From the NCBI GenBank assembly GCA_003577005.1, contig QEUW01000089.1:1-20687 (forward strand): a DNA stretch of 20,687 nucleotides, read 5' to 3'. The notes under the pieces were generated by a model. The model saw nothing but the letters and a program-made list of their open reading frames with translations, did no database searches and had not been told where the DNA came from. Positions 8,608-15,348 of this stretch are shown piece by piece (within the stretch, counting starts at the first letter, position 1; every line of letters begins with the position of its first letter). Made by a program: the position numbers and the translations under genes. This DNA is from Chloroflexota bacterium (GTDB taxonomy: Bacteria > Chloroflexota > Anaerolineae > Caldilineales > Caldilineaceae).

Positions 8608-9219
8608 ATGCGCCAGGCTTACGCCACGCAATTGGCGATAGTAAGCGGAGTTTTGATCGTTATTGTTGCAGTGATCTTTGCCGCCATTCAGATCCCGCGC
8701 CTCGAACGGCCCTCGCTGGCCGCCGCCGCGCCGGTGATCCCTCACCCCATCGAAGGGTACGAGAACTGTGTCACGTGTCACGGTCTGTCCGGCTCGGTGC
8801 CCTATCCGGACAGTCACCTGGGCTGGCCCAACGAGAGCTGCACCCAATGCCATGTGCCCGCCTCGCCCGAAGCCGCCGATATCGTCACGCCCCCGCCCGA
8901 TCTGGAAGTGGCTGGCGACCTGACGCCGCAGCAACAACAGATCGAGAGCGGCGCAACCGTCTATCAAGCTGAATGCGCCCACTGTCACGACCCCGGCGGA
9001 ACTGCCCCCGTCCTGGATGCGCCAGCATTGGCAGCCTACGAAACGGCGCGCGGTCTCTTTGATTACACTCGCACGACCATGCCGCCTGACACCCCCGGTA
9101 CCCTCTCTGATGAGCAATATTGGGATGTCACCGCCTACATGTTGGCCGCAGCCGAGCGCCTGCCCGAAGGTCCGGTGGTCGGGCCCGATACAGCCGATGA
9201 GATCGTCCTTGCTCAATAG
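8608..9219 (+). CDS. Membrane-anchored tri-heme cytochrome c
   Basis: The ATG at 8608 is preferred over the one at 8590 because AGGAG lies 5-6 nt upstream of it. The 203-residue product has one N-terminal membrane helix (about 7-29), probably an uncleaved anchor. It carries three heme c sites: CVTCH (54-58), CTQCH (78-82) and CAHCH (123-127). The last sits in a cytochrome c fold with TTMPP (Met158 as likely sixth ligand) and a C-terminal LSDEQYWDVTAYML helix. The first two sites are close together and recall small multiheme NapC/NrfH-like or P460-associated modules, but no family is certain. It closes the redox cluster and may collect electrons from the dehydrogenase or the membrane flavocytochrome. 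TATACT at 8570-8575 could give it a private promoter. Confidence 0.88.
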   Translation: MRQAYATQLAIVSGVLIVIVAVIFAAIQIPRLERPSLAAAAPVIPHPIEGYENCVTCHGLSGSVPYPDSHLGWPNESCTQCHVPASPEAADIVTPPPDLEVAGDLTPQQQQIESGATVYQAECAHCHDPGGTAPVLDAPALAAYETARGLFDYTRTTMPPDTPGTLSDEQYWDVTAYMLAAAERLPEGPVVGPDTADEIVLAQ

Positions 9220-9228
9220 GGGTTGCAC

Positions 9229-9325
9229 CTAGGTTCTGTTGATATTTGGCAAATTTTCTCAGGTGCGATGCACTTGAAAAGTGCGTTGCACCTCTGGTTT
9301 GAACCAAAATATCAACAGAACCTAG
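9229..9325 (+). repeat. Dispersed nested palindrome, copy 1
   Basis: Outer arms (9229-9249 and 9304-9325; 21 bp with one bulged A) enclose a 33-nt core at 9261-9293. The core folds as AGGTGCGATGCACTT against AAGTGCGTTGCACCT with all 15 pairs satisfied if two G-U wobbles are allowed on this strand. A short side hairpin follows (GGTTTGAACC, 9296-9305). The core, with flanking CTC and CTGG, recurs at 19668-19707 on the opposite strand with one difference in 40. It sits just after the tri-heme cytochrome gene. Confidence 0.75.
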
Positions 9326-9378
9326 CACCGTCTACATCTTTTGTTGGTTGGATGTATGCAATCGATGCTCCCTGCACT

Positions 9379-9408
9379 TGTACCGGAAGGGCTGTTTTGG
9401 TATATCAT
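9379..9408 (+). promoter_or_regulatory. Candidate promoter for the hydroxyacid dehydrogenase gene
   Basis: TTGTAC (9379-9384) and TATCAT (9403-9408) are separated by 18 nt and lie about 70 nt before the chosen start. This is a reasonable sigma70-type match in a gap that otherwise holds only the nested palindrome. Assigned by pattern only. Confidence 0.4.
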
Positions 9409-9476
9409 CTTGCGGGAGCTGCTACCGTCTACAATTGCCCATTATTCGCATCCAGACCCAAGAGAGGACCGGCGCT

Positions 9477-10457
9477 ATGACTACGCAACCTTTCCCACCC
9501 AGAGATCAACTCACCATCTGCTTTGCTCACGTAGCTTACCAACTGTCGGCGCGCTTTTCTGCCCGGCACACGGGCCTCCGCCATTTTCAAGCCTGGACGC
9601 TTGACGAACTCAGCGCACGGATGCCCGAGGCAGATGTGCTGGTGGTCTCGGGTTTTTGGCGCAATTTTCTGCTCGACAATGCCCCCCGTCTGGCCTTTAT
9701 CCAGTCCATTGGCGCCGGGGTCGACCAGTTCCCGCACGAGGAGTTGCGGCGGCGGGGTATTCGCCTGGCAAGCGCCCGCGGGGTGAACCGCAACGCAGTA
9801 GCCGAACATGCGATAGCGCATATTCTGGCCTTTACCCGCCATATCCACACCGGTCGCGACCACCAGCGCCAACACTTCTGGCGTGGGATGCTCTCGGACC
9901 TGAGCAAGCGCGAAGATGAACTCGGCGGCAAGACACTCCTCATCGTCGGTCTGGGTGAGATCGGCAAACGGCTGGCGCACCTGGCCAAAGCCTTCGACCT
10001 GCGCGTGATCGCCACTAAGCGCGACCCGACGACCGGTGCGGGCGTCACCGACGAGGTCTACCCACCCGACCGATTGCTCGACCTCCTGCCCCAGGCTGAT
10101 TTTGTGGTGCTCACCTGCCCACTTACGCCCGAAACGGAAAACCTGATCGGCGCCCGCGCCCTGGCGGCGATGAAGCCTTCCGCCTACCTCATCAACATGG
10201 CGCGCGGCCGCGTTGTGGACGAGCCGGCCCTGCTCGCCGCCCTCCAAAACCACCAGATTGCCGGCGCCGGTCTCGACATCCTCTGGGATGAGCCGCTTCC
10301 TAAAGATTCACCCTTTTGGGACCTGGAGCAGGTGCTCATCACCCCCCATACGGCTGGCGAGACACGGCGCTATGAGGAGAATGTAATCGACATTCTGTTG
10401 GAGAATCTGGATCGTCTCTGGCGAGGGGAGACCAGGCTGCTGAACGAGGTGGTTTAG
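9477..10457 (+). CDS. D-2-hydroxyacid dehydrogenase, NAD-binding
   Basis: The start at 9477 is preferred over an upstream in-frame codon at 9348 because AGAGAGGA lies just before it and homologs begin near here. The 326-residue protein has the two-domain D-isomer 2-hydroxyacid dehydrogenase fold. The Rossmann motif GLGEIG is at 158-163. The catalytic Arg is in MARGRVVDE (Arg243), the Glu in WDEPLP (Glu272) and the His in TPHTAG (His291). It should interconvert a 2-oxoacid and a D-2-hydroxyacid, as in glyoxylate/hydroxypyruvate reductases. The basic residues after the Rossmann turn (TKRDP) make NADP use possible. It stands alone between two promoter-bearing gaps, so it is probably monocistronic. 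The exact substrate is not determinable. Confidence 0.93.
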   Translation: MTTQPFPPRDQLTICFAHVAYQLSARFSARHTGLRHFQAWTLDELSARMPEADVLVVSGFWRNFLLDNAPRLAFIQSIGAGVDQFPHEELRRRGIRLASARGVNRNAVAEHAIAHILAFTRHIHTGRDHQRQHFWRGMLSDLSKREDELGGKTLLIVGLGEIGKRLAHLAKAFDLRVIATKRDPTTGAGVTDEVYPPDRLLDLLPQADFVVLTCPLTPETENLIGARALAAMKPSAYLINMARGRVVDEPALLAALQNHQIAGAGLDILWDEPLPKDSPFWDLEQVLITPHTAGETRRYEENVIDILLENLDRLWRGETRLLNEVV

Positions 10458-10530
10458 GCGATTTCCCCTGCGGAGTTCGCATCCAAACGAGAATGTACGG
10501 CAGTATCCTGTACTGCGCTGCGCGGCTCTA

Positions 10531-10536
10531 TATAAT
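10531..10536 (+). promoter_or_regulatory. Consensus -10 box upstream of the ABC exporter
   Basis: TATAAT lies 39 nt before the ATG at 10576. No good -35 hexamer sits at 16-18 nt. A small inverted repeat CAGTA-tcctg-TACTG (10501-10515) covers the -35 zone and could be an activator or repressor site. Confidence 0.45.
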
Positions 10537-10575
10537 GAACCGGATCAATATGGACGATGCGCAGTAAAGGATACT

Positions 10576-12438
10576 ATGTCAACAAGCGATATTCCCACCC
10601 GCGGGGCGCGCTGGCAGGCGTGGTGGGGTGAACGGCGCGCCAAACTCTCGGACGCCGCCATCAACGTGCAACGGGCCTTCAAGCTCGTCTGGCTGGCTCA
10701 CCCGGCCTCGGCGTTGGCGATGGCGGCTTGTACGTTGGTCGGGGCCTTTGTGCCGGTGGGGCAGGTCTGGGTCGGCAAGCTCATCGTCGATGGCGTGGTC
10801 GATGCTATCAATTTGCAGCTAGGTGCGCAGGCCGGTCTTTGGTCGGTGCTGCCCTTTCTCGCTATCGAATTTGCTCTCTTTCTAACGCGGGCTGCCAACG
10901 AGCAAGCGCGCAACTACGCCGAACACATTCTCCATGCCCAGATCAACCTGGAAATGAACAGCCGCATTATTCGCAAGGCGCTGGAACTCGACCTGGCGCA
11001 CTTCGAGAATGCCGAATACTACGACAAGCTGGAGAACGCCCGCCGCGAAGCCGACTGGCGCAGTTTGCAGATCGTCAATAATGGGTTCTTTTTGATCCAG
11101 AATGTCATTACACTGCTCTCGTACAGCGCTCTGCTCTTGCGCTTTAGCCCGTGGCTGGCGTTGATCCTCTTTGGCGCCACCATCCCAGCCTTTATCGTCC
11201 AGAACCGGCTGTCTGAATTGCGCTTCCGCGTGCTCTCGTGGCGGGCGCCCGAATCGCGCCGGCTGAGCTATCTGGAATATCTGCTCACCAACCTGGATGC
11301 GGTCAAGGAGGTCAAGCTCTTTGGCCTGGGCGAGCCGCTGCTCCAACGCTATTCGACCCTCTTCAACAGCTTTCTGGAGGAGGATCGCGCCATCGCCCGT
11401 AAGCGGAGCCTCACCTCGTTGGGCTGGGGGCTGTTGACCTCGCTCTCCTTCTATATGGCCTACGCCTGGATTGTGTTGCGCGCCGTCACCAGCGCCATCA
11501 CCCTGGGCGATATGACGCTCTATCTCGGCGTCTTCCGCGGCAGCCAGAGTATGTTCCAGGGCATTCTGGGCGGGATCAACCAGCTCTACGAGAACGGGCT
11601 CTTTATGAGCAACCTCTTTGCCTTCCTTGCGCTTGAACCACAGATGGTGGCCTCCAGCCGGTCGCTCCCGGCGCCGAGCAAGTTCCGGCAGGGCATCGAG
11701 TTTCGCAACGTCTCCTTCCGTTACGCCGGCCAGGAGACATGGGCGCTGCGCAACATCAACCTGACCATTCGCCCTGGTGAGAAGATCGCACTTGTCGGTC
11801 TCAACGGCGCCGGCAAGACCACGCTGATCAAACTCTTGACCCGGCTCTACGACCCCACCGAGGGCCAGATCCTGGTCGATGGGGTCGATCTGCGCGAGTA
11901 CGACCTCAACAGTTGGCGCAACCAGATCGGCGTCATCTTTCAGGATTTTGTGCGTTATCACCTGAGCGCCGGCGAAAATATCGGTCTTGGCCAGGTGGAG
12001 GCGCTGGGGGATCTACCCCGCATTGCCCAGGCCGCGGCCAAGAGCGGCGCTGATGAGATCATCGCCCGCCTGCCCGAAGGCTACGAGACCACGCTGGGCC
12101 GCTGGTTCTGGCGCGGGCGCGAGCTCTCGGGCGGCGAATGGCAAAAGATGGCGCTGGCGCGTGCGTTTATGCGCGATTGTGAACTGCTCGTGCTCGACGA
12201 GCCGACCGCCGCACTCGACGCCGAGAACGAGTTGCGCATCTTCCAGCAGTTTCGCGCCCTCATCGCCGACAAGACCGCTATCCTCATCAGCCACCGCTTC
12301 TCCACGGTGCGCATGGCCGACCGCATCTTTGTCATCGAGCAGGGCGAGATCGCCGAGCAGGGCAGCCATGAGGAACTGCTCGCCCAGGGCGGCACCTATG
12401 CCCGCCTCTTCACCCTTCAGGCGGAGTCGTACCGGTAG
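10576..12438 (+). CDS. ABC exporter: fused membrane and ATPase domains
   Basis: The 620-residue half-transporter is of the type IV (ABCB/MsbA-like) exporter layout, working as a homodimer or with an unseen partner. The membrane domain (about 30-340) has roughly six helices. The nucleotide-binding domain (about 372-612) has Walker A GLNGAGKTT (408-416), Q-loop Gln456, signature LSGGEWQ (517-523), Walker B LLVLDE (537-542, catalytic Glu542) and switch His573. All ATPase motifs are intact, so it should be active. The NBD carries a short insert before the signature (TLGRWFWRGRELSGG), seen in some peptide or lipid exporters. No peptidase C39 domain and no neighbouring precursor peptide gene are visible, so the substrate is unknown. 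It has its own TATAAT box, and the gap to the next gene suggests a single-gene unit. Confidence 0.95.
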   Translation: MSTSDIPTRGARWQAWWGERRAKLSDAAINVQRAFKLVWLAHPASALAMAACTLVGAFVPVGQVWVGKLIVDGVVDAINLQLGAQAGLWSVLPFLAIEFALFLTRAANEQARNYAEHILHAQINLEMNSRIIRKALELDLAHFENAEYYDKLENARREADWRSLQIVNNGFFLIQNVITLLSYSALLLRFSPWLALILFGATIPAFIVQNRLSELRFRVLSWRAPESRRLSYLEYLLTNLDAVKEVKLFGLGEPLLQRYSTLFNSFLEEDRAIARKRSLTSLGWGLLTSLSFYMAYAWIVLRAVTSAITLGDMTLYLGVFRGSQSMFQGILGGINQLYENGLFMSNLFAFLALEPQMVASSRSLPAPSKFRQGIEFRNVSFRYAGQETWALRNINLTIRPGEKIALVGLNGAGKTTLIKLLTRLYDPTEGQILVDGVDLREYDLNSWRNQIGVIFQDFVRYHLSAGENIGLGQVEALGDLPRIAQAAAKSGADEIIARLPEGYETTLGRWFWRGRELSGGEWQKMALARAFMRDCELLVLDEPTAALDAENELRIFQQFRALIADKTAILISHRFSTVRMADRIFVIEQGEIAEQGSHEELLAQGGTYARLFTLQAESYR

Positions 12439-12715
12439 TGCGTACAGGAGACAAGGGGTGGTAATGATCGTCGGTGTCATTGGTCAAAGCATTCGTCACA
12501 GAGAATAGCCCCATCTTCTCCAGCAGCGTGATCGTGATGTTGAGGTCGAAGAGGTAGCGACTTCTACCTCCGATCACATGAGCGAGTTTCAGCGAGTGGG
12601 ATACTTCCACACGGTCAGATCGCCCTGTTCAGCGGTACACTCTACAGATACCGGCTGGTAAGCTAGAATGAAGTTCTGAAAAATACGCCCGATTGTGCAG
12701 ATGAGGCAAAACTCA
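12439..12715. other. 277-nt gap with a possible minus-strand gene remnant
   Basis: On the minus strand 12610-12410 is open for 66 codons and reads MEVSHSLKLAHVIGGRSRYL at its start. Most of it is non-overlapping with other genes, so it is not simply a codon-bias shadow, although its tail runs into the ABC gene end. No ribosome site is evident and no family is recognised. It may be a decayed gene or chance. A weak AT-rich stretch lies around 12665-12690, before the DUF2760 gene. Confidence 0.2.
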
Positions 12716-13414
12716 ATGCAAGAAAAACAGACCTTTACCTTGCAAACATTGGTAATAACATTCGTCTTGAACGCTATCTTACTTGCAGCGATCTATCTGG
12801 TCGTTGGCGATGCTATGCAGAACCAATGGCTCCTGATCCTGGCTATTGGCGTTGGGGTCACGCTCGTGCTTTGGTTTGTTATTCAATTTGTGGGGAATCG
12901 CCTGATCGAACGAGCCGCGACCATAGGTGCTGCGCCTGCTCTGCCGCCCAGGCGAGAAGAAGAGCCGGTACAGACAACGCCCGTCGCTGCGCCGGCAGCC
13001 CCAAAACCGGCGGAGCCGGCGCTGTCACCAGAGGTAGGTGCGCTACAAATCCTGTCGATCCTCCAACGCAAGGGGCGTCTGATCGACTTCTTGCAGGAAG
13101 ACCTGACGCTGTATGAAGATGCCCAGATCGGTGCGGCGGTGCGGAGCATTCATGCAGGCTGCAAACAGGCGCTCGTCGATCACGTCAAACTTGAGCCGAT
13201 CTTCAAGGAAGGGGAGGGCACCGAAGTGACGATACCGGCTGGCTTTGATTCCCGACAGGTGCGTCTGACAGGGAATGTTGCAGGCAACCCACCCTTCAAG
13301 GGAGAAGTACGCCACCGTGGCTGGCGCATCACCCAGATCGACCTGCCCGTACAGATGCATCAGCCCGGTAAAGAAATGATCCTCGCGGCGGCTGAAGTTG
13401 AAGTAGACAGGTAG
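12716..13414 (+). CDS. Membrane-anchored DUF2760 protein
   Basis: The ATG at 12716 is chosen because GAGG (12703-12706) lies 9 nt upstream; in-frame GTG 12695 and ATG 12701 have weaker context. The 232-residue product has two membrane helices (about 8-30 and 36-60), an Ala/Pro-rich linker (72-103) and a C-terminal DUF2760 domain (104-232). The domain shows features I recall for that family: GRLIDFLQEDL, YEDAQIGAAVRSIH, VRLTGNV, and a G-W segment near 202. Genes of this family are typically found just before Hsp70-like genes, as here. The biochemical function is unknown. A membrane-tethered partner or substrate adaptor for the downstream Hsp70 proteins is a reasonable inference. The helix-loop-helix places the C-terminal domain on the same side as the N-terminus. 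Confidence 0.87.
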   Translation: MQEKQTFTLQTLVITFVLNAILLAAIYLVVGDAMQNQWLLILAIGVGVTLVLWFVIQFVGNRLIERAATIGAAPALPPRREEEPVQTTPVAAPAAPKPAEPALSPEVGALQILSILQRKGRLIDFLQEDLTLYEDAQIGAAVRSIHAGCKQALVDHVKLEPIFKEGEGTEVTIPAGFDSRQVRLTGNVAGNPPFKGEVRHRGWRITQIDLPVQMHQPGKEMILAAAEVEVDR

Positions 13415-13444
13415 TCAGGTAACAAGGCTTGTCTACCTGTCTAC
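13403..13444. repeat. Inverted repeat spanning the DUF2760 stop and Hsp70 leader
   Basis: Arms GTAGACAGGTAG (13403-13414) and CTACCTGTCTAC (13433-13444) are perfect complements. Inside lies a second small stem, ACAAG/CTTGT (13422-13432). The left side is also phased in 8s (GTAGACAG, GTAGTCAG, GTAACAAG). The left arm ends exactly with the stop codon TAG, and the right arm ends 14 nt before the Hsp70 ribosome site. Confidence 0.65.
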
Positions 13445-13470
13445 ATCTATGCAGTAACAGGAGAAATTGC

Positions 13471-15279
13471 TTGAACGGTCCTCAGTTTATTGTCGGCATT
13501 GATTTGGGCACCACCCATTGTGTCGTGGCTTATACCAACGCCCATCTGGCCGAGGATGAAACGCCAGAAATCCAGATCTTCTCGATCCCGCAGGTCATCA
13601 GCCCGGGCGAGGTGAAGGCGCAACCACTGCTGCCATCCTTCCTCTTGTTGCCGGGCCCGCACGACGTGCCGGAAGGCGGGCTGGCTCTCCCCTGGGATGC
13701 TGAGATCAGCTGGGTGGTTGGGGAATATGCCCGTCATCGCGGTGCGGAACTGCCCAATCGTCTGATTGCTTCGGCCAAGTCCTGGCTTTGCCATCCGGGG
13801 GTTGACCGCACAGCGCCCATTCTACCCTGGGAAGCGCCAGCGGATGCGCGGCGTCTCTCGCCGCTCGAAGCAAGCACACGCTATTTAGAACACATCCGCA
13901 ATGCCTGGAATTCTCAAATGGCGGATGCACGTCTGGAGGATCAGGAGATCTATCTCACCGTGCCGGCGTCGTTTGATGCTGTAGCGCGGGAGCTGACCGT
14001 TCAGGCTGCCCAGGCCGCCGGGCTTGGCAACCTGACCCTGCTTGAAGAACCACAAGCCTCGTTTTACGCCTGGATCGAAGCGCAAGGGGAACGTTGGCGC
14101 CAGCAAATCGGCGTCGGCGAATCGATTCTGGTTTGCGACATTGGCGGCGGCACGACCGATTTCAGTCTGATCCAGGTCAGCGAAGCAGCAGGCAATCTGG
14201 AGCTGCACCGTGTGGCCGTGGGCGAACACATTTTGCTGGGTGGCGACAATATGGATTTGACGCTGGCCTATGCGGTGCGCGCCAAGCTGGGGCAACAAGG
14301 GGTCAGGCTCGACAACTGGCAATTTAGAAGCCTCGCCCAAAGTTGCCGCAGGGCCAAAGAGCGGCTGTTGAGCAACCCGGAACTGGAGGCAGAGCCGCTG
14401 GTGATCCTGGGGCGAGGCTCGTCGCTGATCGGCGGCACCATTCGCACCGAACTGACCCGCACCGAGGTCGAAACGATCCTGGTGCAGGGCTTTTTTCCGC
14501 TGGTTGAGGCAGGCGATTATCCCCAACGCAAGCCCCAAGTCGGTCTGCGCGAGATGGGTTTGCCCTACGAGACAGATCCGGCAATTTCTCGCCACCTGGC
14601 TTATTTTCTCAGCCGCCACATCAATGCTGGTGAGCCGGGTGAGGGCGTTGCTTATCCGTCTGCCGTCTTGTTCAACGGCGGGATGATGAAAGCGCCGGCG
14701 CTCCGCCAACAGGTGCTCCACCTGTTGCGCCAATGGCGGGGCGAGAGCGCATTGCGCGAGTTGGAGGCCGCCGACCTGGATCAGGCGGTTGCGCTGGGCG
14801 CTACCTATTATGGATTGGCGCGCAAGGGGCGTGGCATCCGCATTCGCGCCGGTACATCCCGCTCCTACTACATTGGCGTTGAAAGCGCAATGCCTGCGGT
14901 GCCGGGCATTCCAACGCCAGTCAACGCCCTCTGTGTCGTCCCCTTTGGCATGGAGGAAGGGAGTGAAGCGGAGATCCGCGAGCGCGAATTTGGCCTTGTG
15001 GTCGGCCAGCCGGCCGTCTTTCAACTGTTAGGTTCGACCACCCGCAAAACCGATCAAGTGGGCGAAATCGTAGAGGATTGGAGCGATGAACTCCAAGAGA
15101 TCACAACGATGGAAACTCAACTGCCGGCAACCGAGACCGAAGGCGGCGGCACGCTCTTGCCGGTCTGGCTCCAGAGCAAGGTGACCGAAATTGGTACGCT
15201 CGAACTCTGGTGTGTCGCCCGCAGTGACGGGCGCAAGTGGAAACTTGAGTTCAACATTCGCGAGCAGCCACAGGGTTGA
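13471..15279 (+). CDS. Hsp70-like (DnaK/HscC-type) ATPase, first of a tandem pair
   Basis: The TTG at 13471 is chosen as start because AGGAGA (13459-13464) lies 6-7 nt upstream and the frame then enters the Hsp70 beta strand directly (FIVGIDLGTTH). The upstream TTG at 13429 lies within the inverted repeat. The protein is about 602 residues with an actin-like ATPase domain: phosphate 1 loop DLGTT (11-15), phosphate 2 loop CDIGGGTTD (222-230), and adenosine-site region LFNGGMMKAP. The C-terminal part is short and beta-rich, unlike a canonical DnaK substrate domain and lid, and there is no EEVD-like tail. It shares long motifs with its neighbour (SAKSWL-HPGVDRTAPILPW), so the two are tandem paralogs. 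No DnaJ or GrpE gene is nearby. Probable role: a specialised chaperone or ATPase switch working with the DUF2760 protein. Confidence 0.9.
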   Translation: MNGPQFIVGIDLGTTHCVVAYTNAHLAEDETPEIQIFSIPQVISPGEVKAQPLLPSFLLLPGPHDVPEGGLALPWDAEISWVVGEYARHRGAELPNRLIASAKSWLCHPGVDRTAPILPWEAPADARRLSPLEASTRYLEHIRNAWNSQMADARLEDQEIYLTVPASFDAVARELTVQAAQAAGLGNLTLLEEPQASFYAWIEAQGERWRQQIGVGESILVCDIGGGTTDFSLIQVSEAAGNLELHRVAVGEHILLGGDNMDLTLAYAVRAKLGQQGVRLDNWQFRSLAQSCRRAKERLLSNPELEAEPLVILGRGSSLIGGTIRTELTRTEVETILVQGFFPLVEAGDYPQRKPQVGLREMGLPYETDPAISRHLAYFLSRHINAGEPGEGVAYPSAVLFNGGMMKAPALRQQVLHLLRQWRGESALRELEAADLDQAVALGATYYGLARKGRGIRIRAGTSRSYYIGVESAMPAVPGIPTPVNALCVVPFGMEEGSEAEIREREFGLVVGQPAVFQLLGSTTRKTDQVGEIVEDWSDELQEITTMETQLPATETEGGGTLLPVWLQSKVTEIGTLELWCVARSDGRKWKLEFNIREQPQG

Positions 15280-15291
15280 ACGGCCTATTGG

Positions 15292-15327
15292 TTGCGGGAT
15301 GCGCACACTCATGTGCGCACCCCGCAA
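15292..15327. repeat. Strong hairpin between the two Hsp70-like genes
   Basis: Sixteen-bp arms (15292-15307 and 15312-15327) with one mismatch enclose the loop CTCA. The stem is very GC-rich (TTGCGGGATGCGCACA on the left). It has no T-run. It fills most of the 69-nt gap and could partly terminate or stabilise the upstream message. Confidence 0.6.
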
Positions 15328-15333
15328 GTACGC

Positions 15334-15339
15334 TATAGT
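15334..15339 (+). promoter_or_regulatory. Possible -10 element close to the second Hsp70 start
   Basis: TATAGT ends 9 nt before the ATG at 15349. No ribosome site precedes that ATG. If the box is used the transcript would be nearly leaderless. No -35 is visible because the upstream space is the hairpin. Weak. Confidence 0.25.
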
Positions 15340-15348
15340 AATCTGTAG

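Noticed and set aside
9229..9325. Insertion sequence or transposon
   Set aside because: At about 100 nt with no coding capacity and no clear target duplication, it can only be a small structured repeat, not an autonomous element.
13429..13470. Upstream TTG (13429) as start of the first Hsp70
   Set aside because: It lies inside an inverted repeat, has no ribosome site and adds 14 residues (with three Cys) not expected in Hsp70. The TTG at 13471 has AGGAGA at the right distance.
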